Origin: Adiantum capillus-veneris
Lineage: Eukaryota; Streptophyta; Polypodiopsida; Polypodiales; Pteridaceae
Reading direction: 5' to 3'
Length of the DNA: 64,000 bases
Assembly (NCBI GenBank): GCA_014529385.2
Contig: CM043954.1
Coordinates: forward strand, 97,368,247 to 97,432,246
This document shows positions 23,781 to 33,559 of the stretch, piece after piece. The notes beneath the pieces are model-generated. The model did not search any database, was not told the origin of the DNA, and was given only the letters and a program-made list of their open reading frames with translations. Every line of letters begins with the position of its first letter. The stretch's first letter is position 1. Both the position numbers and the translations under genes were made by a program.

Positions 23781-26017
23781 TGATGGTGCAGCTAAAGTTG
23801 GTTGAAGCTAGCGGATGTTCTATGCCAGGCCAAGACAGAAATCGAGTGCAGTGCAGAAGGCTAGGGCAGGTGCCAAGGCCCTTGGCAACCAAAGGATAGC
23901 GGGAAAGTATGCCTGATGCGGTTTTTTAGGCCAAAAGTGCTACGGAATGGTCCAGATGGGATGACAGATGAAGATGTCCAAAATGCCAAGTCAAAGCTCT
24001 AGAATGTAGAGTTCATCGTGGTCTAGAAGCCGATCCAGACGGCTCGTGAAATAGAGCCTTGGTGCTCTAGATATTGCAGTTTAAAGAAAGGGTGTGTAGC
24101 AGATCCCCGACGGAAAGGGCAGCTGGGGACAGTGGCCCGGGCTGATGTCAGTGTATACATGTGTAGTGCTCGAGTTATGGAGCATGCATGTCTTCTCGGA
24201 GCTCTAAATAGCAAGATATGGTCGGTTGAAGATTTTTCGAGGGCCGAGTCTGAGCCCACTTGGCTGCATTGGAAAACGTGCCAGCTGGTGTCTTTTGGGC
24301 CTCACCAAAGTTTTCGGTGGAGGGGTGCATCGTGTGGAGCTAGCACAAATCAACGGTGCCTCAATCGGACACTCGGTCAATTAGATGTGGTAGGACGAAT
24401 TTGGGAGGTAATGTAGAGAGGAAAGTGGCAGATGCCTTTTGGCATTTTTTACGGCCTGGATGTTAGCCTTGGGAATCTCAAAGTGGGACCAGGGGCAGGT
24501 AGTTTGAAGATAAAGGCGGTGGATTTTGGTAGGGTTTGACGGATGGCATAGGCCAATTGAGTGTGGCATAGCAGAGTACCCAGTGCAGGCAAAAAGGGGA
24601 AGTTTTTTTAGTTTAAAAAAAGAAAGAAAAAAATGGGTTTTGAAGGCCTTGGGGGCCATTGTAGGGGGGCTCTCCCGGGGGCCGCCATGTGGCAGTGTAA
24701 ACTCCCACATGGGGGGGTGCAGGTGAAAATTCTGGGCTATATGAGCTAGGGAGTGAGTCCCATTGGGTGTATGAGAAGGTGTGGAGAGCTCTTGGAGCTC
24801 GTGAGCTATGGCGGTGGCGCGCAGCGACGCTGCAGGGGCGTACCCGCAGCGTTGGTCCGCTCGTGTGCGAGTTGGAGTAGATGACGTGGCAAATGGGCAG
24901 TTCCCGCGGCACGGCCCATGGGGCGCCCTTGTTTTAAAGGAGAAGCTAGGGGGCAATAGCGACATCGCTATTGCCTCCCCCCCTCAGGTAAGAGGTGAGT
25001 CCCGCAACAGAGAAGGAGGTCGAGAAGCTCGGAGGAAACCAAAGCGGGCAAAGGGGAAGACCAAAGAGGCCATCCAAATCAAGACCAAGGGCAAGGCAAA
25101 GAGGAAGGAAAGGGATGAGCTACGAAGCCGCCAGGTGGGCAAAGATGAGCAAGGTGAAAGGGGCCCAAACCAAGGGATGTCCGGGCAAAAGCAAGGCCAA
25201 GTAGGCCAAGACCAAAAGGAGCTAGGGAGAAGTCGGATAGAGAAATATGGGAGTCAAAGTGAAGCGTGTGGAGCATTTGAGACCAAAAAGGGTAAAAATA
25301 AAAGGTTTTTTATAAAAAAAAAAAGCTAGGGGGCACTAGCCACATCACTAATGCCCCCCCCCCCCCCCCCCCCCCCCCCCCAAGTGCAAAGAGTAAAGAA
25401 GAGAGAGATAGAGCAAAGCGGTGCCCTCTTTCCCAAAAGATACCAATTTAAGGTGCCAGGTGGACCTATTAAATTGTAAATTCCCAAATTAAAGTCCCCT
25501 CCTATAAAAGTAAAAAATGAATCAAATTTGGGGCTTTTTTCCTTGGCCTTTTGAGGTGCCATTGGAAGCCTGCAAAGTGGAGTTCTCTAGCAAGATAGCC
25601 CCTTTGTAACTTTTGCAAGCCGATGTATTTGTTTTTTGAAGTGCAATCAAGCCACAGTTGCCTCCCGTGCTGTTGTTTCCCCTTCCCCCCTTCTCTTTCT
25701 CCGACTTTCATGTCCCTCCTCGGTGCAGGCTATGTGGAAGTGTGTGCCCCCCCGGACCGATGGTGTTTTGAGTGAGAGAGTGAGATTGAGTGGCTGTGAG
25801 CATGTGTAAGAGTGGAGACAGGTAGTGGTAGTGGGTGTATCTTGTGTGGTGGTTTGGTGGAGTGTGTGAGCAGTGACAATTGAGCAGGTGGTGGTCTGTT
25901 AGTGAAGGGTGTTTCTTTGAAGGTGTTTTCTGAGAGGATCGGGGTGCTGTGAATACCCTGAGCTATAGAGAGGCCCTTTTGTTTGTGTTGGGCGTGTTCC
26001 CCCATTCCCCCTCTCCA
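23781..26017 (+). repeat. 3' LTR of element A (2,237 bp)
   Basis: Starts TGATGGTGCAGC directly after the polypurine tract and ends CCCCCTCTCCA. It keeps the 24.95-25.38 kb segment that the 5' LTR has lost. A Lys/Arg-rich ORF over 24808-25329 comes from purine-rich LTR sequence and has no gene-like features. Confidence 0.88.
24945..25381 (+). repeat. LTR segment bounded by two AATAGCGA hairpins and a poly-C run
   Basis: The left boundary has a perfect 24-bp palindrome (24952-24975, arms GGCAATAGCGA / TCGCTATTGCC). The right boundary (25332-25355) is a degenerate copy in the same context (GCTAGGGGGC on its left, a long C run on its right). The same pair occurs in element B's LTR. The 5' LTR of A lacks the material between them. 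Confidence 0.85.
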
Positions 26018-26420
26018 ACGGTAGCTTTCCAAATGGCATAGCTGTCTCCATTCCATTACCAATTGGAGGGGAAGATAGGGAGTGTAGGTATCTTGATTGG
26101 TTGATCACCTACGCCAAAATAAAACTAGGACCAATCTCCCCATTCCTCATTGACGATGGTCTCACCGCCACCAGTCTCCTCCTCATGATGTACATCATCA
26201 TGACGGGCTGAATTGGTTTCAAAATCATCACTCCTCTACATGGTGCTGGAGAATTTAGGCATGTGATAAGACTAGGTCAAGGTAGAATATAGAATCTGCA
26301 AATGAGTCCCAAAAGAGTAAACAATGAAAAAAAAAATCGTCTCTTTTCATCATAAAAATCAGCACCAGAAACTTGCACAGATGTCCGATTCAAGAGCACA
26401 TCATGGCGGCTCTAATACTA
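26018..26420 (-). other. Copia element C, leader/gag 5' part (decayed)
   Basis: This is copia internal sequence between element A and the C 5' LTR. No open frame can be followed; CTCCTCCTCATGATGTACATC and neighbouring text probably represent the gag start. Confidence 0.45.
26408..26420 (-). other. Primer-binding site of copia element C
   Basis: On the minus strand TAGTATTAGAGCC follows the LTR end without a gap. It differs from the initiator-Met site TGGTATCAGAGCC at two positions, both transitions. Initiator Met is the usual primer for plant copia elements. Confidence 0.8.
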
Positions 26421-27194
26421 TGTCAAAGGTTCAACAAAAAAGGTGAATCAAGTGATGATCTTGTGTGCAACCATGATCAAACCACCTCTCTCTATCACGC
26501 AGCCAATATATCTTGTATCTATGATGATGGATCTCTTCATCATTAAGGTTCTAGCGAGTTTCGCCAAACCGAACGGGCACGAGAACACACCACAAACAAT
26601 GGAACATCGAAGAGGGTATCCACATGATGTGGAGGGCAAGCACTAGAAAAAGAGATGAGAATCCAAGGAAAAAACACCAGATGGAGAGAGAAACTCTACA
26701 GAGAGGTAGGTTTTTGTGTACACAAAATGGTAGCAAACAGAAAATGCTAGAGAGAGAGAGTGTCCTGAGAGTGTGCCCAAACACTGGATCTCTACACTAA
26801 ATCAACATGCCAATAATACAAGTGGAGGGGCTACCTGGCCTATATAAGAAACTTGGGAAATTGCACCTACCTATTGGTAGAAAACCCCATGATCCTAATA
26901 GCTGGGGAAAATGCTAATAAATATATAAACTCACTAAAAGTCTCCTGGGAAAAATATTTAGTAGCTGAATTGCAGATAGCTAGAGACCGTGACCCTAAGT
27001 AACCCTAGGAACGCAAGCCTCACCTGATGCTAGCCTGCTGGGTGAGCAACACAATGAAGTGCACCATTGTAAATAGGTATGTCTACCTCTAGTATGGCGG
27101 ACATAGCCACAAAAGAACCCTCACTCCCTAATCAGTTACATGGGAGATAATGCAGCTTTGGAGCTACCATGGGATAGGGAACTGAACTCTAGCA
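26421..27194 (-). repeat. 5' LTR of copia element C
   Basis: On the minus strand it begins TGCTAGAGTTCAG at 27194 and ends CCTTTGACA at 26421. Exactly 774 bp, the same as the other copy. Confidence 0.88.
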
Positions 27195-27199
27195 CTATT

Positions 27200-27640
27200 T
27201 GACATGAAGAAATCATTTCCATTCTTCAAGGGGGGAAAGAACAATGACCCAGATGTACACATATAGGCTTTTGAATAACACGATGAGATGAAGGATATAG
27301 ATGTGGATGAATGGGGAGAGGATTTTCTCAAACACTGAAGAAGGTAGCTAGAAGGTGGTATTATGATAGTTGAGATTGTATAATAAATTGATTAAAGAAT
27401 TTTCATTGGAGTACTCAGATAACAGGGGGATGATGACATTTTGTGCGATTTTGTGCACTGATGACAAACCTAGCAGCAATGAAAGCAAATTTGGCTTCAA
27501 AGAGAGTGAGACCAGTACAAGTACTAGTGGTGGTAGAGGCAGATACCAAGGGGGTATTGTTTGAGATAGAGGAAGAGATGAATTTGGAAAAAGGATTTTA
27601 AATTGCTATACTTGTGGCAGAATATGGCCACTTTGCAGTT
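27200..27640 (+). pseudogene. gag of element E, 3' part with zinc-knuckle remnant
   Basis: Starting at the copia boundary, the frame reads FDMKKSFPFFKGGKNNDPDV, a typical gypsy gag start (a DPDVHI word follows), then EMKDIDVDEWGEDF and, after stops, EFSLEYSDNRG. A glycine-rich segment ends in CYTCGRIWPLCS, a broken CCHC knuckle. At least six stops show age. Confidence 0.6.
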
Positions 27641-28444
27641 CAAGGCCTAGAGGCTTTTAGACCAAAGGGATCTGAATAGAAAGCACCTAAGCCAATGCTC
27701 GTGAGGGTAGTGACCAGAAGTAGAGGTGTAGTAATTGAAGAGATTTCAAAAGAGCCCAAAAACAAGCAAACTGTTGAAACCAAGAAGTGGGAGCAGTAGA
27801 GATCCACATGGAAGGAAAAAGGCAAAGGGAAAGTAGTTGATGAATGGCAAGAACAACAAGAGCCAAGATTATAGAGAACCTAGCAAAGAAGATGCTAGAA
27901 TAGCCAAAGTGTTTAGATGCTCGAATAATTCAAAAACTATAGCCTCAACCTTCAAGGGCTCAAGAAGAGAAGCAACTCAGGCAATTTGGCAAGGAGAAAG
28001 CAACATTTGGATTGGATGAGTCCATGATAGCTACAATTTAGAGCTTGGTTGAAAAGGTAAGGCAAGTCATATCAGACTTGACCAATGTTGGAGGTACTAA
28101 ATTGGTGAAGGATCAACCAGAGAGTCCATCAAAGGATTAGCCAGCTACCATACAAGGAAAGTCTGCTCAATGAATTTGTGAAGATAGCCAAGTGGAGGAG
28201 CAATCCTCCAGTTTAGATTGTAGTTTTGGTAGTGAACAAGACAATATATATGCTAAGGTCTATGAGAGAATCCAAAAGTTGTTAGTAGAGCTGGATGACA
28301 TCAGACACACATTATCAGAAGCTGAAAGTTCATTAGACAAAAGAGGAAGGCAAAAGAGGAAGCAAGAGCAGTGAGCTTGGCATCCATAAGGGATGATGAG
28401 GTTCCAATAATTCAAGTAGATTACAAACTCAAAAAAAAAAGGGA

Positions 28445-28610
28445 ACCATTGTCTAGAGCAATGCTAGATGGGGGAGCTCAAGTTAATATTCTTGGGGAAC
28501 ATTTGAGTCAAAAACTAAGAAATTAGGACCTAAAACCAACACCATTTAGGGTAAGGATGGCTGACCATAGGGTAGTCAAGGCCACATGGTATATTGAAAA
28601 CATGTGAAGA
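28445..28610 (+). pseudogene. Retropepsin remnant of element E
   Basis: REPLSRAMLDGGAQVNILGE resembles plant gypsy proteases; the active-site triad D-(S/T)-G has become D-G-G. The following RVRMADHRVVKA fits the strand after the flap. Several stops follow. Confidence 0.6.
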
Positions 28611-29300
28611 AAAATTCAAAACCATCTTTTTAGTCTTGGATGTATAGGGAACATATGGAATGTTGTTGGGTAGACCGTGACTCAGAGCTACAAGGGCTCT
28701 ACACAACTATTCCTATCATAGATTAACCATTTAGGGGGTACCAAGAGAATTTAGATTAAGGCAAACAATATAAGAATCTAGGAAAAGGATTTAAGACCAA
28801 AGGAGTTTTGTAAGAAATATGAAGCAGATAAAATTGAGAGGATTTTAGCCTCAATGAATATCTTTCCACTCATAGAGATAAACCCGACTGTTATTCTAAT
28901 GGACAAAGAGTAGACTGATAGGCAGATAAAGTAGTACCTAGATCATCTCATGGAGTCAAACACTACGGAAAGGACAGTTTATCTAGATGGGAACACACCA
29001 TAACAGTCAAATCAACAGAAGTTTGATTTTAGACCATTAGCACAACTTAGACAGATACAAAGAGTTTAGATCAAGTTGCTAGAAGAACAAAGATGGAGCT
29101 TGGACTTGTAGAGCTAGTTGACCCACTCAATGAATATGTAGCTAGAATTTGTATAGAAAAGAAACAAAATCACTAGCAAAACAAAAGGGAGGAGTTTCAA
29201 ATTGGTTGCTCCTTGATGATCAAGAGGTAGAAGAATGGAACATTGGCATAGATATGAACCCTAGAATGATTAAGATCGATGGGATCTATACTAGCCCAAC
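28611..29300 (+). other. Decayed pol region of element E
   Basis: Only short open pieces. ILASMNIFPLIEINPTVILM and a proline/asparagine-rich stretch appear, but the RT palm motifs are not recognisable. Position between protease and RNase H pieces makes it pol debris. Confidence 0.4.
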
Positions 29301-29435
29301 CTGATGGGAAGATGGACTATCCAATCTACTTTTCCAGTTGCTGGTTTATTTTAGCTGAACAAGGATACTGCACTATAGAGTGAGAAGCACTAGGAATTGT
29401 TTTCAATACCACAAAGTTTAAAAACTACTTGTTGG
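29300..29435 (+). pseudogene. RT/RNase H junction remnant of element E
   Basis: The plus strand reads GYCTIE, a TGA stop, then EALGIVFNTTKFKNYLLG. This matches the conserved Y-x-x-x-E-(R/K)-E-(A/L)-L-(A/G)-x-V-x-x-x-x-x-F-(R/K)-x-Y-L-L-G of gypsy RNase H. After 29435 the homology ends abruptly and other sequence follows, so the domain is truncated. Confidence 0.65.
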
Positions 29436-30560
29436 GCAAGCTATTCCAAGCAAGAGTGTGGAGCATTCATGGAAAGAATACGCATAACTATGCGTAGAGT
29501 GTGCAATCCCACACTTTACGCTCAATGCCTTGCACAAATTTCTCCTTGGAGTGCAAAGATTCATGTACCACATCCTGTGCCTTCACCTTCCACCCAAAAT
29601 CCAAAGCAGCAGGCATCATCCTTGCCCTCTCCTTCCACTTCCACTGCAATCACAATCAAGCCCAAAATCCTTAGGGTTTCCTGTGTTTATTCCTTATCTA
29701 CTAGATGTGAGTCTTCTCCCTCACAAGAATGTTCACATGACTAAAAAATGGGCAAAACCAAGAAAATTTCAAGAAATCTTTAGATACATATATGTCAATC
29801 GACAGATCAAATGGAGACATTGCTCAATCAGACTCAAGAAGGGTTCTTTATACCCCATAAGAGCCTCAAAAAATGTTTATTTCACCAAGCAAAAAGAAGC
29901 CTTCTAAAACTCTAGGATTTAAAGATAGTGTTGGAGGCCACCAGGCTGAACTTTGATGTTGGAACGTTTAGTAGGTCATCCATACTTTTGACACTAACAG
30001 TAGTATTATAAAAATCAATAGTCGATTGATGCAAGTCATAGTAGCATCCCTCTCTCATGTACTACACTAATCATTAGTCACCAAATCCAAACCCTGTTAA
30101 GCTGGTAAAGTCGGTCGATACCTAGAAGAAGATTAGAAACCCAAAAAGAGACACAAAAAAAGGATGCTCAAGGAGTTTTAATAGGGACATTGGAATTCAA
30201 ACCAATATACAAGTTCATAGACGAGGCCATAGTCTGAAAAACACCCCACATATATTTCGAAAAAAAAATGGTATGCTACAGGCTAGAATCAAGAATCCAA
30301 AGGTAGATATCAATTTAAGCACATTCTGCATAGTTTGATTCAATAGATAGCCAAGGTAAATACTCCCAATGTATTTCAAGCATGGTATACTTGGTAGTTC
30401 TTGTACTAGGCAACAAGAATTCTAGCTCATTTCAATGTAGACAAGGTCTGGAAGAAGGCCTTGAGAAAAGATGGTGAAAGTATGCAAACCACTAAGCAAG
30501 AAACAATTGAAGTCTAAGAAACAAAACAAGTTATTGCAAAGGAAAATGAGTTGGAAATAG
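29436..30560. other. Retroelement-derived filler, no gene recognised
   Basis: ORFs of 115-125 codons at 29397-29907 are proline/serine-rich and unpaired. A small palindrome (ACGCATAACTATGCGT) lies near 29485. The remainder is A-rich with stops in all frames. Confidence 0.4.
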
Positions 30561-30589
30561 TAATATCTAGATCTAGTAGAATAGCAGCA

Positions 30590-31327
30590 CAATCAGAAGC
30601 AGATAAGTCTGTAACTGGTACATCTGGTGTAGCAACAAATGAAAAAACTGAATATAGCATCTTTCCTGTTGATGTTGGTCACGTAAAGGGCACCTAAGCA
30701 GACAAACCAATTGAATTGGCTCATACTCCACCAAAGAAAATTTCTAAAAACGAGAAGATTGCTACAAAGAAACAAGTTCCACCTGTTGACAATTGAAAAG
30801 ACAATACATCTCAGACTCAGCTAGCTTTATAGACCCACACACCTATACAACCAATTCAGATGGATACGCTACAAAGGTTTCAAAATAAGCCTCTCCACAA
30901 GAAGAAGGTTATTTAAAAAGCTGCCAAGGAGCTTCTTTCTTATCACACCCCTGTGATAGTGTATGAAAGAACCCAAGATTATGTAGACACAATTACCGAT
31001 GGATATGTGGCTATAATTATGTCTGGATGGAACTCCGTAGTGAATGCCATGGGACAAATAATGGATGCCCAAAAATTTGTTTACAGTTTAGCACTAGTTG
31101 CTCTACAAAAAGAACTCCAAGAAACAAAGACTGAGCTTGAAAAATCTAAAAAGGAAATGGATCAATTAGGAAGTATGATGCTAGAGCTTACAATGAGCCA
31201 AAACAAGCATGCAAGGCTGATAGATACACATCAAAAAGAGATAGAGACACTCAAGAATGACAACAGACATCTAACAAAGAAAAGCAAGCAGTTGTTGAAG
31301 CAAAATAAATACTCAGAGGTGTTCTAA
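30590..31327 (+). pseudogene. Coiled-coil protein ORF of element E (accessory ORF)
   Basis: The frame passes through THTPIQPIQMDTLQRFQNKP and VYERTQDYVDTITDGYVAI to a long heptad-rich coiled coil (LQKELQETKTELEKSKKEMD; KSKQLLKQNK at the end). It lies 3' of pol in the plus strand. Some plant gypsy elements carry an extra ORF of unknown role here. A similar protein is encoded on the minus strand at 33.6-36.5 kb. Confidence 0.5.
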
Positions 31328-33510
31328 ATGAGAAAGAAACTGGCTTGAAATCACTACATGGAGCTTATAGCACTTTAAATAAGGCCATTGCTGAAAAAAC
31401 ACATTTATCATTCTTTGGTTGATAAAACCTCACTTTGAACATGGAAAACTTATAGACCCTAGTGGACTCTATGAAGTTTGATTTGGAGGATAAAGGTAAG
31501 GAAAACAAAGCGGCTCTGGTCAACCAAGCACTAATGGATTATCTGAAGAACCAAGAGCCAAATGAAGATCTAAAAGCTGAAGAAGAAGACCAAGATCATT
31601 AGGATTGGAGCTGGAGTGAGTCATCACACTGACAAAAATGATAACAATGACAACGATCATAATGACCAATGTCCACCTCCAGAATTAGACACTGGTGGGC
31701 ATCAGAATAACATTGGCGCCAGGCCAGATAGTTAGAAGGATGGAGAGGCTGGCAATCGGTAACAACATGAGGATAAAATATAATCTGATCAAAATTAGTA
31801 GAAAAATAAAAAAGGGAACAAGCAATCTATTGAGAAGTACATACCAGCAAATCAATTCCATGCTAAGGGCAAAGGCATTGTAGACGACTCCAGCTTAGAT
31901 TTAGATTTAGACCCAAATTACTCTATTGAGATGATAATACTTAACAAGAAATTGAGGAGGCAAAGGACCCTATAGATTTAGGAGTTGCTCCATGATGAAA
32001 CACTCTATACTAATCAAGAAAGGTTCTAGATGCTATTTGTAGGATCTAGAAGAATGGTTAAAGACTAGAAGCTGATGAATACCATGATGTGAATATCTGT
32101 CAGTTACCATCTCATCCCAATTGTGTTCAAGTATTGACTAGGTTTCACAATGGTTCTTGAACAATGTTGGCACCCTTGTGATCCCAAAAATCAAGGACCC
32201 ATCAATAGTCAATTTAGGAGTTTGGGGTTACAGCTTGATATGCTAATGGTGGGCAATATGCCAACATAAAGATGTATGAAATACATGAGGACTAAAATCA
32301 AAGATACACTTGTCAGATTACAAATTCCTACAAGAGTCCTTGATCAAAAAATAAAGATGCTACTAGAAGAAAATGCCACCAATAGCAAAGGGCTCAAGAA
32401 TTCGCTATCTCTCGGGCTGTCTCTCAAAGAGCAGGAGGTCAACCTCAAAAGCGTTTACCACCTGGTTCAAATCACTATAAAGATGATGCAGTAGGACGAT
32501 TATTAGGTAATTAGATTCATAGAGATTTTACTTGATTCCCCGGTGTTTATGTATGCATCGCCTTCCAAAGAAGCAGAGTTGCCTTGATTCTTTCTAGCTT
32601 TGTACCCAAAGTACACTCAACTTGCTGTTAGCACGTCGCCATGATGGATGTCTGCAGCATAAATCTTTTGTACTAACATAATGTCAATATGCAAGGAAGC
32701 GACTCGGGATGGGGCACGGAGACTTATTGAGAGTCTCAGTCTCACAAAAGTGAGCTCAGAGGGCTACTCATTCTACGACAAAAGAAAATCAACCACTTTC
32801 TAGTCAGAAAATTAGTATGCATCCAATCTCACCGCTCTAGGTCATCACTCCTTTTCGACATCCAAACGAATTCTGAATGCAATGAAATTTAAGGAGACGT
32901 ATGAGAACACCTAGGGGCACAATCCTACCAAGTTCTATCACCATCTAGGAAGGTACATAAATCACGATCCATCATAAAAAATGTACAGAAAATTGAAACA
33001 AAACTACTCGGAAAGGTCCCTTTAAGCATAGAAACACTTATCCATGGTCAAAACATCAAAAAACAACCATTTTAACCTTCAAATCAATGCATTTAGCTCA
33101 CAAGAAAAGCGTGGCAAACCACATAAGAATTGAAAATGGTTATACTTAGATTGTAGAGCAAGAGACAAGGAACGCAATGTGCTATTTGGAATTGAATTCT
33201 GATTACCAATCCAAGAGAAAAGAGGATTACAATTTGTAGCAGCAAGAAGCTCTCACAGTGAACATTTCAGAATCCTCCTTACTAATGATATCTCTTTAGT
33301 CCAAAACTAAGGGTTTTGACTTCAAGGTTAAGGGAGCTTTACCACGGCCATTCGACCACTTACACGGGTATAGACTCAAAGAGGCTGAGAGGGTATGTCA
33401 AATTAAATTACAATTGCAAATCGTCATAAGTTGAATTACACGGCTTCTTGCAAAAAATTGAGTGAGTGTTTATAGGGTTTGGTGTGCATCCGCCTATATC
33501 CACTAAACAT
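31328..33510. other. Boundary zone between plus-strand element E and minus-strand debris
   Basis: Remnants of the coiled-coil ORF (AEEEDQDH, an Asp/Asn-rich piece near 31640) fade by about 32500. From 32500 to 33510 no ORF is supported. On the minus strand, GGAAGGGGGGAA then TG at 33509 resembles a polypurine tract and LTR start, so 32.5-33.5 kb may be a 3' LTR of the minus-strand element. The other end was not found. Confidence 0.35.
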
Positions 33511-33559
33511 TCCCCCCTTCCTATTCATTGCACGTCCTCGTGCAATCCATCTCTTAGTG

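Larger units (their letters stand above)
18638..26017 (+). mobile_element. Element A: Ty3/gypsy retrotransposon inserted in element C, lacking integrase
   Basis: LTRs at 18638-20498 and 23781-26017, PBS at 20504-20520, gag with zinc knuckle, protease, RT and the start of RNase H are in gypsy order. After about 23700 the frame runs directly into polypurine-like sequence and the 3' LTR, so most of RNase H and all integrase are deleted. The element cannot move on its own. The LTRs differ mainly by a deletion in the 5' copy. No clear target-site duplication: CACAG on the left, ACGGT on the right. The first bases of the 5' LTR also differ from the 3' LTR and from element B (TGATGGT), so the left end may be damaged. 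Confidence 0.88.
15197..27194 (-). mobile_element. Element C: Ty1/copia LTR retrotransposon, minus strand, interrupted by element A
   Basis: Two LTRs of equal length (774 bp; 15197-15970 and 26421-27194) face the same way, with TG...CA ends. The flanking 5-bp sequences CTAAT (15192-15196) and CTATT (27195-27199) are a near-perfect target-site duplication. A primer-binding site (26420-26408) abuts the right LTR and a polypurine tract (GAGAGGGGG, minus strand) abuts the left one. Internal pieces in minus-strand order are zinc knuckle, protease, RT and RNase H. Element A lies in its gag/leader region. It sits inside the gag of element E. Its coding parts are full of stops, so it cannot move by itself. 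Confidence 0.88.
14739..32500 (+). mobile_element. Element E: heavily decayed Ty3/gypsy-like LTR retrotransposon, split by element C
   Basis: A PBS-like 14739-14750 (9 of 12 matches to the initiator-Met site TGGTATCAGAGC) is followed by a gag-like frame that continues on the other side of element C. Further pieces in correct plus-strand order are a zinc-knuckle remnant near 27600, a retropepsin motif (AMLDGGAQVNIL) at 28460, an RT/RNase H junction at 29300-29430 and a coiled-coil ORF at 30590-31327. There are many stops, so it is long dead and older than element C. The right end is a guess, set where plus-strand retroelement sequence fades. Confidence 0.5.

Noticed and set aside
24808-25329. 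173-codon Lys/Arg-rich plus-strand ORF that looks like a nuclear protein
   Set aside because: It is purine-rich LTR sequence of element A; the matching part of element B's LTR does not keep the frame.
18633-26022. Target-site duplication for element A
   Set aside because: CACAG and ACGGT do not match, and shifting the LTR ends by a few bases gives no convincing pair; the left end seems damaged.
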